Part shown: in pieces, positions 12,330-22,779 of the stretch
Position numbering within the stretch: position 1 is the first letter of the stretch
Layout: every line of letters begins with the position of its first letter
Assembly (NCBI GenBank): GCA_033557685.1
Contig: JAWQRN010000537.1
Coordinates: forward strand, 1-28,624
Direction: 5' to 3'
Length of the DNA: 28,624 nucleotides
Source of the DNA: Sperchopsis tessellata
Taxonomy: Eukaryota > Arthropoda > Insecta > Coleoptera > Hydrophilidae
The notes under the pieces: generated by a model
Told to the model about the DNA's origin: nothing
Seen by the model: the letters and a program-made list of their open reading frames with translations, nothing else
The model's database searches: none
Made by a program: the position numbers and the translations under genes

Positions 12330-12607
12330 TGACGGATGTGCATTTTTTTATGGAATTACAACTATCATATAAAAAGCGAACACATTTCTCGCTTGATGTT
12401 AAAAACTGAGACAGTTGTTTCCCGAATGATCAATATTCTTTTTGTTCGAACCATTTCATTAATTTTTGCCTGTCCATGTAGTCGAAAGACATACGGATCT
12501 TTCCTTGTCGTCAATCAAAATCTATCAATCCACTTCTACACAGTCTTGATGGTTACCGCAGCATCTTCGTAAACCAATTCTAAAGTTTCATTTGCACTTT
12601 TTTCCAT
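12330..12607 (-). pseudogene. mariner transposase, N-terminal fragment
   Basis: Read on the minus strand from an ATG at 12607, the frame begins MEKSANETLELVYEDAA and continues VTIKTV, a stop, then KWIDRF. This is the N-terminal helix-turn-helix DNA-binding region of mariner transposases, where the family has 'YGEDA...TVYKWF.RF'. Further on, after frameshifts, comes INEMV followed by LIIRETTVSV and REMC, matching the second helix-turn-helix ('RLTIRE.A..L.IS'). The catalytic D,D34D domain is not present downstream, and no terminal inverted repeats were identified. It is a 3'-truncated, multiply broken relic. The plus-strand ORF 12336-12572 is its shadow. Confidence 0.72.
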
Positions 12608-13885
12608 ATGTTTTCGTATTGTTTGTGATAATTACTTTGTGACAAAGTGCAAAAAAATGAGTTCAGAAGTATATAAGTTGAAACTAACCGGTCAGTTTGA
12701 TGTTTCCAACTTAATTTTATTATTGTCATGTACGAATTTCAAAGCATGTTAATTTTTTCATTTGAAACGAACTTAACGGTTTCGTTTTAAAGTGTCGTCA
12801 CTCACTTAACACATTTAGTTTTTGTAATAAAATTTTAATTATTTTTCATTACATTTCGTCTTTTACGATTGAATTCATCTGAATCTAAAACTAGCCCTTT
12901 TTACTGTTAAACATTTGCAAGAAATTGCTCGAAATCTACATTTTTAAACTTCAGTATGTTTTTGTTAGTCTACAAGTAGAGAAGAAATATATAATTTCGT
13001 TTCTTTGATGTTATACTATCCCCTTAGCCCGAGTTTACTACAGCGGCTTCATTTTGCTATCAAGTTTTATATAGCCCCAAAGAGGTTGCTTATGATTGTT
13101 AACGGTAGAATTAAAAATACGACAGTAATATTTTTCACAGTATTACTTCAAATTATATCGCAGGTGGTATTTCCAAAGAAAGATACACACGAAAGCTTAC
13201 ACTGGCGTATACTAGTTCAAAGGCAAAGAAATATTTTCAGATTCAAAACTGAAATATATATGCCCCAGCACTTGTCAGGTAGCAGAAAATTAAATACTCG
13301 AAAGTATATAATTGAGGTACCGAGTAAACACCTTAATTGAGAAGAGTAACTCTGATTTGGGTCAGTACTACAGGTAAAATTAGTCATACTTTTGGCTTTT
13401 GATATAGTCACGTAAATACTTATGTTAACTTTTAAGTGAGAATAGTCTGTGGTGTATTAGATGAATCAAGTAGTCCATTGAACAGTTTTACAGAGTAATA
13501 ATCAAAGTGTGAAATTAGATAAGAAGTCAAGTATGTGAACGTGCTTTAGAAAACTACCATACTTTGACAGTCTGAACGGTCAGACTTACATCAAAGAAGT
13601 ACGACCAGAATTCCACAAAAAGTATATTCTACAGTTTCGAATTTTTAATCATTTTGGTCATTGCAATTAATAAACGTTAATACATAATGGGTCAATTTTT
13701 ATTGACGATATTATGTAATCGTGTGATATCTATTTAGTGAAAATGAATTCTTTGTGAAAGGGTTAATTTAAAATCTTGTCTATAATAAATAAATCTTATC
13801 ACATGGATTTGAAAATAAATTTAAGGAAATGTTTAAAAATTAAGCAGCTATTTAAAATTTTAAAATCAGGTCACTTAGTGATTAG
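12608..13885. other. No assigned gene; contains an unassigned 111-codon ORF and a hairpin
   Basis: The ORF at 13005-13340 (plus, 111 codons) is the longest in the window, but its translation matches nothing I recognise and has no clear domain or signal peptide. With this base composition it may be chance. At 13562-13596 there is a two-part hairpin: inner AGTCTGA/TCAGACT with loop ACGG (13569-13586), outer CTTTGA/TCAAAG. Otherwise the stretch is AT-rich and empty. Confidence 0.5.
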
Positions 13886-14344
13886 CCCTCTCATGCAATT
13901 GAGGACATTTACAATAATTGAAATATTTTAAGGATTATAAATGTAAATTATAATTTCTCGGCTACAATATCTTTATTTAAGTAAATATCTCCTCAATATT
14001 GCTAAATTCAGACATTACTGACAGTTGAGTTTGCTACTGAAGGTTAATAAATAGAAATTGTGTTTTTGTGAAGAAAAAATGGAAATAATACGGTAATGAA
14101 AATTCATGTTGTGATACTAGATGAATTTATAACTAGAAGAAAATAGTTTTAAACTACAAAGAATATCAAATTTGGAGCAATAATATGAGTGTTCGCAAAT
14201 GAGGGCAAATTATAATAATCACAACAAATACTTTCCGCTTCTTACGGGGAATTCTAGCTATTATATTACTTATATTTATTAATGTTTTACTGTTCTTGTC
14301 CTAGCTTTTATAAAAACCAAAAATTATTTGATCTCGGGTAATAA

Positions 14345-16340
14345 ATGATTGCGGTTACAATTTGGGATGACAGCGAGGAAGATAGAGTTCCTTGGCATCC
14401 TCCAATAATTGTTTTCGAAGAGAAAGTAGCTGGAATGGACAAAGATCAAGTTTCTTCGCAATCTCCAAAAAGAAAAACTAGCTGTAAAAATAAAAAAAAA
14501 ATAAAAATATACGGAGTAGTTACGATAGAAAACGTCCCTGACTGAACGAGAGTTAGAAGAATTAGCGAAAATGTCAGAAGAGGGTTTGGAATTGTATTCA
14601 GATGAAGATATTGATAATGCAGATGATTCGGATGAAATTCAAATGAAATTGAAGAAGAGAGAAACATAGAAAATAATAATTATGAACTTAAACTGGAAAA
14701 AGGTAACTTCAATATCGGAAACATAATAAAAGAAAAGATCTGGAAAAGTGCAGTAATGAAAATAGACAAAAATCACAAATGGACATTGGGAAAATATACC
14801 AGATTCCACAAAACAACATAAAGTGAGTATTCGCGAAGCACCCCATTAGGATATTTTCAATATGTTTTCCCGGATTAATTTTTGAATGAAATTATATATC
14901 AAACAAATTTGTATGCTCGTCAAGCTATATAATTTAATTATAACTTAACTTTTCGTGAATTTAAAATATATTTAGGAATGCGGTGTTGATGTCATATATA
15001 AAATATCCTAAAATTAGACCTTGCTGGTCTGCAGAAGGGGGACTAAGAATGCATATCATAGCTAATGCTATGATGTGTAACAAATACGGAGATATTAAAA
15101 GATATCCACAGTTTGTAGATTTATCGAAAATCCTAGAAGTAAATACTGATAAAGTAGTGTGTTTGCGTCCTGTTTTAGATCAACTACCTAAATCTTTCGA
15201 TTATGTTGTGGATCCCGAAGGATTTGTGAGTATTGATGAGATGATGGTACCTTTTAAAAGAAAATCAAAAATAATTACTTAAGAAACCAAATAAATGTGG
15301 CTACAAAATTTGGGTGCGAGCTGAAACATCTGTATATCAAGCATATGAATATATCAAGTTACTGCTAGTGAAATAATGTAACCAAGAATTTTAGAAGAAG
15401 CAGCAGATGTAGTTATATGATTATATCACGATATTACCAGGGGAAATGTTTGCCAATAACTTTATTACTAGCATTCTATTACTTTTTACGATAACAGAGA
15501 ATACATTTTTTTTATTTAGGTAGAGCTAAAAGTAATATACTTGAAGGCGCAGTAAAATTATTGGCAACTGAAAATTAGTTAAAAGCCATAGGGCGTGAAA
15601 GCTCATAGATTGTATCATCTGACGATGGCATAAACATAGTATGAGGGTATGATAATAATTTGGTACACACAGTATCTAACTGTGTAGGATTGAACCATGT
15701 TTAATAAACAATTTCTAGGAAGAACAGGAGATACATCCAAATTCCTAGACTGCACTCCATCAAAGTATATAACAACCATATGGGTGGTGTGGACCTAATG
15801 GATTCATTGGTAGCTTTGAATAGGAATCATACCAGAAACAAAGATGGTACATGATATTAAATGTAATAGACTTCCACGGTTAGTATCTGTATGAATGTTG
15901 TTTCCGGGTGGAAACCGTGTCCCTTGCAACAGTGGACGAAACGTCGGCACTTGTCAGAGCCTCTAAACGGTTTCCACCCGGAAACAACATTCATACATGG
16001 TACATGATAATTTTTCACCATTTCATTAACGTTACAATTGTAAATTGTTGGCTTTAAGGCGATGGAACAGCCACAATAAGATTGATTTGTTAAAATTTAA
16101 GAGACATATCTTAACTGGTTTTATTTACAGCACGAATTTTTGACTAAACGAAAAAACCTTGGTAGTCCTCGAAGTATTACTCCACCCAAACCTGTAAAAA
16201 ACCAAAGATTTATGTGCCAACTGAAAAAAGGTTAGGTAAAGGTGGAGATTATCCAGCGGAAACAATGATGCTCGTTGCAAACATTCTTCTCCCAAGAGTA
16301 AAACGAGGCACACATGTGGTCGATGTAATGTTGTGTATGT
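14345..16340 (+). pseudogene. piggyBac transposase (DDE_Tnp_1_7 type), broken
   Basis: Segments appear in family order. They are: an acidic N-terminal part (14345-14650, with WDDSEEDRVPW and LTERELEELAK in two frames); PLGYFQYVFPD and QTNLYARQ (about 14845-14930); then the intact 99-codon frame 14983-15282 with SYIKYPKIR, IANAM, and IKRYPQFVDLSK. The first catalytic Asp is in LRPVLDQL (15178-15180) and the second in VSIDEMMVPFK (15235-15237). KKPNKCGYKIWVRAE follows after a frameshift. At the third catalytic position the family 'F.DNFFTS' reads FANNFITS, so Asp is replaced by Asn (15455-15457). VSSDDGINIV and HMGGVDLMDSLVAL follow (15777-15820), then the insertion, then WYMIIFHHF, VTIVNCWL and a remnant CGRCNV of the C-terminal Cys-rich finger (about 16305-16330). 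Stops and frameshifts make it non-functional. The ORFs on the opposite strand are shadows. Confidence 0.88.
15844..16009 (+). mobile_element. 153-bp insertion with 29-bp perfect inverted arms inside the piggyBac pseudogene
   Basis: The insertion interrupts the piggyBac frame just before the conserved WYM...FHHF region. A 13-bp direct repeat ATGGTACATGATA lies at 15844-15856 and 15997-16009; the codons resume correctly after the right copy, so this looks like a target duplication. Between them are a leader with TAGACTTCCACGG (15867-15879), a left arm (15889-15917), a 50-nt core (15918-15967) and a right arm (15968-15996). The arms are exact reverse complements over 29 bp, and each holds its own small hairpin (GTTTCC, GGGT, GGAAAC). 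The core contains a hairpin GTCC...GGAC followed by GAAACGTCGGCA. It does not code. A diverged relative lies at 21691-21802. The long duplication suits retroposition better than a typical MITE. Confidence 0.8.
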
Positions 16341-16524
16341 AGATGTTTAAAATATATAGTTAAGATTAATTATTTGTTTAATTTGCATATGAGAGCTTTA
16401 TTTCTTCATGAAAAAAATGAAAACAAAAATTTTTCTTCATAAAAATTCTTTTAGATCGTCAATTATCCCAAAGGAAAATACATTTTTTATCACTTTCAAA
16501 AAAATGTATACATGATAGGGTTAA

Positions 16525-18337
16525 ACTTATTCTATATTCGCCCATTCACCGTATTATTTAAGTTTACTTCGCACATTTTCATAACTGTGAGGTTAATCGA
16601 CTGAAAGTAAAAGTTTTTGCTTATGACTAATTGCCTGTATTTTATTTTACGTCAGTTCTGAATGTAAATTAGATGTAAATCAGTGGAAATTAAGGCAACT
16701 GAGATTAATTCATTAAAATTTGATTTCAAGTTGTACCTACAATGTTTCATGTTAATGTTGGGATTTATAGTCCTTGATTAAAAATAATTAATATTAGCAA
16801 ATGGCTATGTTGATATAGTTAATAACACTTTAACGGTGCAATTATCCAGAGTAATTTAAAAGAAAAACATATCTATAACAATGTAATAATCAAGCAGGTG
16901 TAATTTTGTGGCGCCATGTCGTAGATATAATTTCATTTAAATTGGCGTTTCATGTTAATTAAACAATTAAAAGTTGATATCTGCTAGGAAGAGACGTTAA
17001 TAAATCATTCAAGTGTCAATAAGTGGCGTAGTCAGTGAGAAAATGAGTGTACATACTTGTGAACCCTCCTATGCTCGTAAGAAATTAAACACCCTGCAAT
17101 CAACTTAGCAAATATTAAAATGCGCTGCACGGTATTTTAGAATGTAGGGTGCAGGTTATGCTAATGATGTGGCGTTTTGCAAAAATTACGTCTGCCATTG
17201 CAACAAATTGCTCGTGCAGTCTACTATTAAAAATGAGAGAAGGAATTATTGATATACATGGTACACAGAATTTGAACTAAGGTGAAGCAATATCTAGTAT
17301 TTCATTATTCGTGTTATCGATTGAGGAAACATTAATAATGGGAGGCCGTTAGAATATACAAGGTACACAAAATACCAAAACAACAAAATCCATATTATAT
17401 AAACGACAGGTTTAACATTGTAGAATGTTTTGATGCTTAAAGTTCACAGTCAATCACAATAGACAGGTAAGAACTTATTTAAAATAAAATATGGCTGTAG
17501 ATTTACTAGAGCTTGCGTTCAAATAATACTAAATCTAGAGGTATGCACAATTCCACTGTGATTAGCTAAGGTTAAAATAAAATTCCGTCTGGATTGTAAC
17601 CTCCTCAAAAATAATCCCTTAAGATATTTAATATTTTAGTTTGATTGCTTATTAAATTTTTAGTTGATCTAAAGGGCCTGGTATTTGAATACCGAAACAT
17701 ATTTCCATAGCATTTGAGTCTGCGTATTGGGCGATGTAAACTTCTAACCGCTGATATCATAAGAAATTTGCGTACGTTCATAATATTAAGAATAAATCTA
17801 TATGTCTTATAGACATACAGCGATTTTTTTGTCATTAAAATTGATACAAGTTGAAGCATTTACGTATTTCAGAATTCACAGGCATACGCTATAGATATTT
17901 CTATTTATGAATTGAAACATTTATTGCGACAGATTAAGGTAGCATGCGCAACAGATATATCGAGAAGGAAATAATTGTGTTTATAATTTTAGGTAATGTT
18001 GCGTTGCAATGCAAAGTGCCATTTCAACAAGAATTCTACAATTGTTCGTAACTGTTAACAGAGCTAATAATTAATGAATTGTTAAGGTATACAACTTTTC
18101 AGCATTGTGTAGTAGACAAATAAACTTTTATAGTAAATGAGAATTTTGAATATTTCTAATGATTATATTTAAAAAGCTGCACATTTTTTTCGATGCCTCC
18201 TATTAGCCAATTCGTTTCGATAAGAGCTTTGAACTTTTATCCTCCAAAAAGTACAGTACAGTAATACCTTTGACTTATGTCTAGTATTATCTGTATCAAT
18301 ATTTTGGTATTTGAATGTCATCTAAGATAAATATTTA
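16525..18337. other. AT-rich DNA without recognisable gene
   Basis: No protein family is recognisable. At 17022 the string AGTGGCGTAGTCAG resembles the tip of hAT elements and could be an alternative left end for the hAT relic to the right, or a separate fragment. Two similar short strings, ATACATGGTACACA (from 17254) and ATACAAGGTACACA (from 17356), lie about 100 bp apart. The minus ORF at 17605-17859 has no recognisable content. Confidence 0.5.
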
Positions 18338-20452
18338 AGTGGCGTATCTAGAAATGAGGCGCTGTTAAAAACATCCAAATCGTCAGTTGGGCTCCTTATA
18401 TATAAAATATAAGTTTTCATGGACCTAAATCTGGACCTTGACAAGCGCGTATGAAAGCGCGGCCCAAGGGGTCTGCCCCTCATAGAAAGTAAGACATACA
18501 TCTTGGATTTTCGATACCACAGTGTTTGTAATATAATGGTAACTGAAACTATTTGCAATTGCGGGAAGTATTATTTTTAGTTGGTAACACTGACTGCGCA
18601 GCCCATTCTTATGTGTTATTTGATTGTTAACGAGTTTTCATTGTTTAATACTGTAATTTGCAGTATATTTCGGACATGAAATTAATTATATTGAATTGTA
18701 TATAGATTATATTGGATATTATTTAGATAAAGTGATCAAAATGTTAAAAAACCCTAAAACAGCATCAAGTTTCCCGTAAAAGGTACTAAAAATTTTAAAT
18801 TCCAAGTAAACTGGTGTGAACGATGTGATTGATTATCTAATTCTAACGAACTTGATATTTTGTAAATACTGTTTCTTTTTGTGCAATAAATGATCGAGCA
18901 AGTATGCAAGAATTAGGAGAACAGAGAAACTTAAATTAGTTAAAACAATTTGATCCGTGGATACATGCCCTTGAATGTTTTCGTTTACATAATGATGACT
19001 CTTTACAAAAAACTTACGTGATAATGGCAACCAACATATTAAATAAATAAATTTGCAAATATACCATGAGTGATAGAAGCATAATCATACAAAAGTGTTG
19101 ATTTTAATAACTGAGATGTTATGAGGTAAACAGAATATTCCTCTGAGAAGACAAATATTCTTGACCTTATCATTTAATTGCGAACCTGATGAAAATTATG
19201 GACATTTTCGGTCCCTTATTAGGTTTTGTGCTAAACATGATGAAAGTTTTAAATCAAAACTACGAGGTCAAGGTGCTCAAGCAAAAATTAATGAAATATG
19301 TTCCTCTACAATCTACGTCTACTACTCAAGCCGTAGCTTCAACTTAGCAATTAGTAGCATTTGTGATCCACGTGAAATAAGGCAGTACATGTACCTTTTA
19401 GGTAAACTTTGTTTTAACGTTCCGAAAAATAACGAACGCTGGTTTCGTCGATTATAGAAGTTTGTCCGGAAACAAAAAAGGAAAATATAAATTTGTGTGT
19501 TACTAGATGGATAGAACGCCACAATTCAGTTTCATATCTCCTAGAGTTACAAAATGCTGTTATTGACGGATAAGAAACAACATTGAACTGGACGAATAAT
19601 ACTGCCTCGTCATAAGCATAACAATTTCTATATAGAATTAAACATTTTCAAGTCATTTTTAGTATGATTAATTTAAATCGTATATTCAATTACAACATTG
19701 TTGTTTGTCGATACGTGCAATTTAGGAATATTGTTATTAATGTAGGTACAAATACTGCTAATGCTCTTATTTCAGTACTAATACGATTGAAAATTATACA
19801 AAAGAATTTGATAATACATATACGGAAGCGATTAAAGTTGCGCAAAAATAAGATTTTCCACACGTACAGAATATTATAAAAGCAACGTGAAATATGTATT
19901 GTTAGTCTTCAACAAAAGTTTTCTAAACATAAAGCAGGGGTTTGAATATATTGTACCACAATTTAATACTCCTACAACAACAATGATTCCTGAGATTATT
20001 GAGCATTTGTGCAATTTTTGTTCAAATGACATAATATGTCGTAGTATGGAACTTCTTGCTGGAATAATTATGTAGCAGAAACACCTAATAAATATGCCAT
20101 CTTCAGCAAACAATACTTTGCTGCTACAAGTTTTCCATGTTTATACTCTTTTTTGCATATTTTACATCATGCGAACCAGAGAGGAGTTTTTTGACGCTCA
20201 GACGGTTAAAATATACCTCAAATATACAATATCTGAAAATCGATTAAATGGACTGGCATTGATGCACATTTACAGAGAAACATATAGCTCTAGCGATAAT
20301 ATTATTTAAGAATTATCAATAAATAAAAATTGTTATTATTCCATGTAAACATTATATTTCATTATATACATAAAGATCATTTTACAAGATATTATAAATT
20401 TCCTGTAAAAATCTACGGACCCCTACCTTACAAAGATCCTGCATACGCCACT
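18338..20452 (+). mobile_element. hAT element relic 2 with candidate terminal inverted repeats
   Basis: The proposed left tip AGTGGCGTATCTAG starts at 18338. The proposed right tip CTGCATACGCCACT ends at 20452; its reverse complement is AGTGGCGTATGCAG, identical to the left tip at 12 of 14 positions. The left subterminal region carries a GC-rich AAGGGGTCTGCCCCTC string (about 18467-18482), a kind of sequence seen near the tips of ZMYM-type hAT elements. Transposase remnants lie between the tips in the right orientation. The flanking 8 bases do not match each other, so the target duplication has decayed or one boundary is wrong. Confidence 0.65.
18800..20309 (+). pseudogene. hAT transposase (ZMYM1-like), internally deleted and frameshifted
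   Basis: A broken zinc-finger (TTF-type) region is suggested at about 18800-18890 by W.ERCD.LSNSNELD and CKYCFF in shifting frames. The frame 19161-19457 has HFRSLIRFCAKHDESF, then jumps to GQGAQAKINEICSSTIY and SSRSFNLAISSICD. In the family those two parts are separated by more than 100 residues carrying the first catalytic Asp, so a deletion has fused them in frame. Next come ETKKENINLCVTRWIERHNS (19466-19525), SVSYLLELQNAVID, and a frame to 19879 with NTANALISVLIRLKI. A degraded stretch follows, then the dimerisation helix ENRLNGLALMHIYRE (20236-20280) near the C-terminus. The zinc finger, TRW and dimerisation parts are in family order. It is not functional. The minus-strand ORFs here are shadows. 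Confidence 0.85.
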
Positions 20453-22779
20453 AGACCCTGGTAAATAGCCATTCACGTTACCTTATAGTTTTTTTTCTGG
20501 CACTCGGGATCGTAGCCCATATCGCCGCGGATTTAGATTGCCTCATAGTTACGTCTCTGTTTACTATGCAAATCAGTAAGTAAAGACATTTAAGCATGTT
20601 CAAATACCAAAATTGTGAAAATATAAGTTAACACATGCAGGTACTAACATATTCATTTGATAAATGTTACCCACGTTTTCTCAGTTTTCCTTATAGCGAT
20701 AGTTGTAGATACTTATTACATTATATTTATAAAAGAAGTTCATTACATAACTTGTAATTTTTACATTTTTAGAACTGTTTTATAAATGTGTATGCCAAAA
20801 ATAATCCATCATTTTATTCTATTTTTTCTGGATTCGTCAAAAACAAATTTCTTACAAAGGCGTGTCGAAATCTAAAGTATAATTTCAATACTAGGCAATA
20901 AAATACACAGTTACTTAGATTTATGGGCAACCCCAAGGAAATAAACCATAAATAAAGCAATAAAACATTTTACCTATTTCCGGCTTGTTAGCAGAATTTT
21001 TATGATTTAAGATTTGCTAATTATTTTATAGCGTAGTCTTGTATTAATAATATATTGTCTTGTAATAACGGAAATATAATTAACATGCCAAAATAACAAT
21101 TAATATTTACATTAATAATGTTTTATACTGATTATACTGTTATTGCTAAATATATACAAAGATCCTTTCATTGGATAATGTTAATGGTGCAAGTCAAACT
21201 GATTTGACAACTTAAATGATAATTTACAACCCACAAAATATAGAATATTTAATGCAACAATGAAGTATAGTTTGTATATACATATCAGCATTTCAGTTCT
21301 TGTTTTCGTGGTTGCCAGTGTGGGGTAATACTATAATTTTATTTTCCGAAAACATTTTTTATATTAAATAAAAAAGTTTTAGTAAGCATATGCTGCATTT
21401 CTTGAAACATTCGTCTAATGTGCTATTTGGTTTCGTCCTTAATAACTATGCGCTATATAACATATTTAAGCAAATTCTTATCGTTTTAGATATCACAAGA
21501 ATACTTAGTTAGAAAATGTGTGTGATTGGAAATAAATATCTTAGCTCAATATAAGCTAGATTTTTCTATTCTGTTAACATGCAAATTTATATTATATAAT
21601 AAATTGATATAGTTTTTATATAATTAGATATAGGAACATATACTTTGCATAGGAATTACGTGTTTTATGGAGTAGATACCTATATAAATGCCGACGTTTC
21701 GTCCACTATTACAAGGGACATTTCCAAAATGCAAAAAGGAAAGCCAGCACACGATTATTTCCTGGAAAACCTGAAGATATTTACAGTGGCCGTGGAAGTC
21801 TACGTACAGAGATAATAAAATAACAGACCGCCAAGTTAATGTTGGTGTAGCTTTCGGTAGTTAAGCTATATATCTTAGATTAATACTATTGCGGGTATGT
21901 CGGATGGTACATTAGCCTTGAACAAGAACTTGTAATATGTCTTTTAATTTTATTATCTTCTTATGGTTTATGCACACACAGGATCTGTATTTATATATGC
22001 TCTTTATGGTGATATAATTTGTGTCGATTATCGAGTGATGGGGAGATAATAACATCTTGAGAGAAGCTGCCATAGATGATCCCATACCATAAATCGAACA
22101 TCATGTATAATTTATTCCCAAAGTCTAGAATAATGCTGTTTATATTTTTTTATGGTAATTGTAGCTTATCAAAAAATTTAAATACAAAGTAAACAAATTT
22201 GTATCTTTACAAAGTCAATTTGTGATAATAATTTTATATGGCAATATTTCAAATGGGAGATATACAAACATGGAAATGTTTTTGACGATAATTGTCTACT
22301 ATTTGCAATAAAATAGTAATATGATACAACATCCATTCATAAAAAAACATTTACTTATAAAATACTTGCTAATCTTCTATTATATACAGTTGCAATTAAA
22401 TAAGTTCGTTTAAATTAGGAGATATGCATTTTTTTAATTAAATAAAAATTATTTTGAAATACAATATATTTGATAGTACATTTCAGCGATAGTAGTAAAC
22501 ATAATATATCAAATTATTTTAAGCGGCGAATAAATATGTGTAATCTAAATTTAAATATTTATCTCCGCTTATTCTAAACATCTGTTGGGGATTTTCTATT
22601 AAGATTCCACGAAAATTTTCATCGTAAACATTGCTAAAAACAATTTACTTTCCGTAAACAAAGATAATATATATTAATTAACTTTGTGTTGTTTTTAAAT
22701 CATATACGAGTCCACCAAAAGAAGCACTTCCGGAAAATATTATTGTTTCAAAGTAGGCTGAGAGATTGCTTTGAAGACC
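20453..22779. other. AT-rich DNA without recognisable gene
   Basis: Apart from the repeat at 21691-21802, I see no coding potential and no RNA gene. The segment just after the hAT tip (20490-20560) is less AT-rich, with CGGGATCGTAGCCCATATCG, and may be the edge of another unrecognised element. The rest is simple AT-rich sequence. Confidence 0.55.
21691..21802 (-). repeat. Second copy of the hairpin/GAAAC core motif
   Basis: Read on the minus strand, 21720-21691 matches the core of the small piggyBac insert (15918-15947) at 28 of 30 positions. The two differences are both C/T changes in the loop between GTCC and GGAC. Upstream on the same strand, TAGACTTCCACGG at 21802-21790 matches 15867-15879 exactly, so order and strand agree. 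The space between the two blocks differs: about 70 bp here against 38 bp there, and the 29-bp arms are absent. The two loci are therefore diverged members of one repeat family, not a recent copy. Confidence 0.75.

Larger units (their letters stand above)
13886..16520 (+). mobile_element. piggyBac element, near full length, decayed
   Basis: The right end reads CATGATAGGG at 16511-16520, followed directly by TTAA (16521-16524). Its reverse complement, CCCTATCATG, is the expected piggyBac tip next to its TTAA target. The left end reads CCCTCTCATG at 13886-13895, preceded by TTAG (13882-13885), one base away from TTAA. The tips match at 9 of 10 positions. The implied element is 2635 bp; removing the later 153-bp insertion leaves about 2.48 kb, the usual size for the superfamily. 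The transposase remnant fills the middle in the expected orientation. Confidence 0.75.

Noticed and set aside
12336..12572. Plus-strand ORF of 78 codons
   Set aside because: It is the antisense of the mariner fragment, which is recognisable on the minus strand.
13005..13340. Longest ORF in the window (111 codons) as a possible host gene
   Set aside because: No domain, no recognisable homology and AT-driven composition; kept only as an unassigned ORF.
13757..13772. AAAGGGTTAA string as an end of the piggyBac element
   Set aside because: It has the orientation of a right end and lies left of the better left tip at 13886; its inner bases do not match the right tip.
14446..14667. Minus-strand ORF of 73 codons
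   Set aside because: It lies opposite the acidic N-terminal part of the piggyBac transposase and is a shadow; its Leu/Ser-rich content mirrors the Glu/Lys-rich sense strand.
15918..15967. Complete hammerhead ribozyme
   Set aside because: The conserved CTGATGA box and a closed stem I are not visible in either copy, so only a partial resemblance is reported.
19874..20113. Minus-strand ORF of 79 codons
   Set aside because: It is antisense to the hAT transposase remnant and has no family features of its own.
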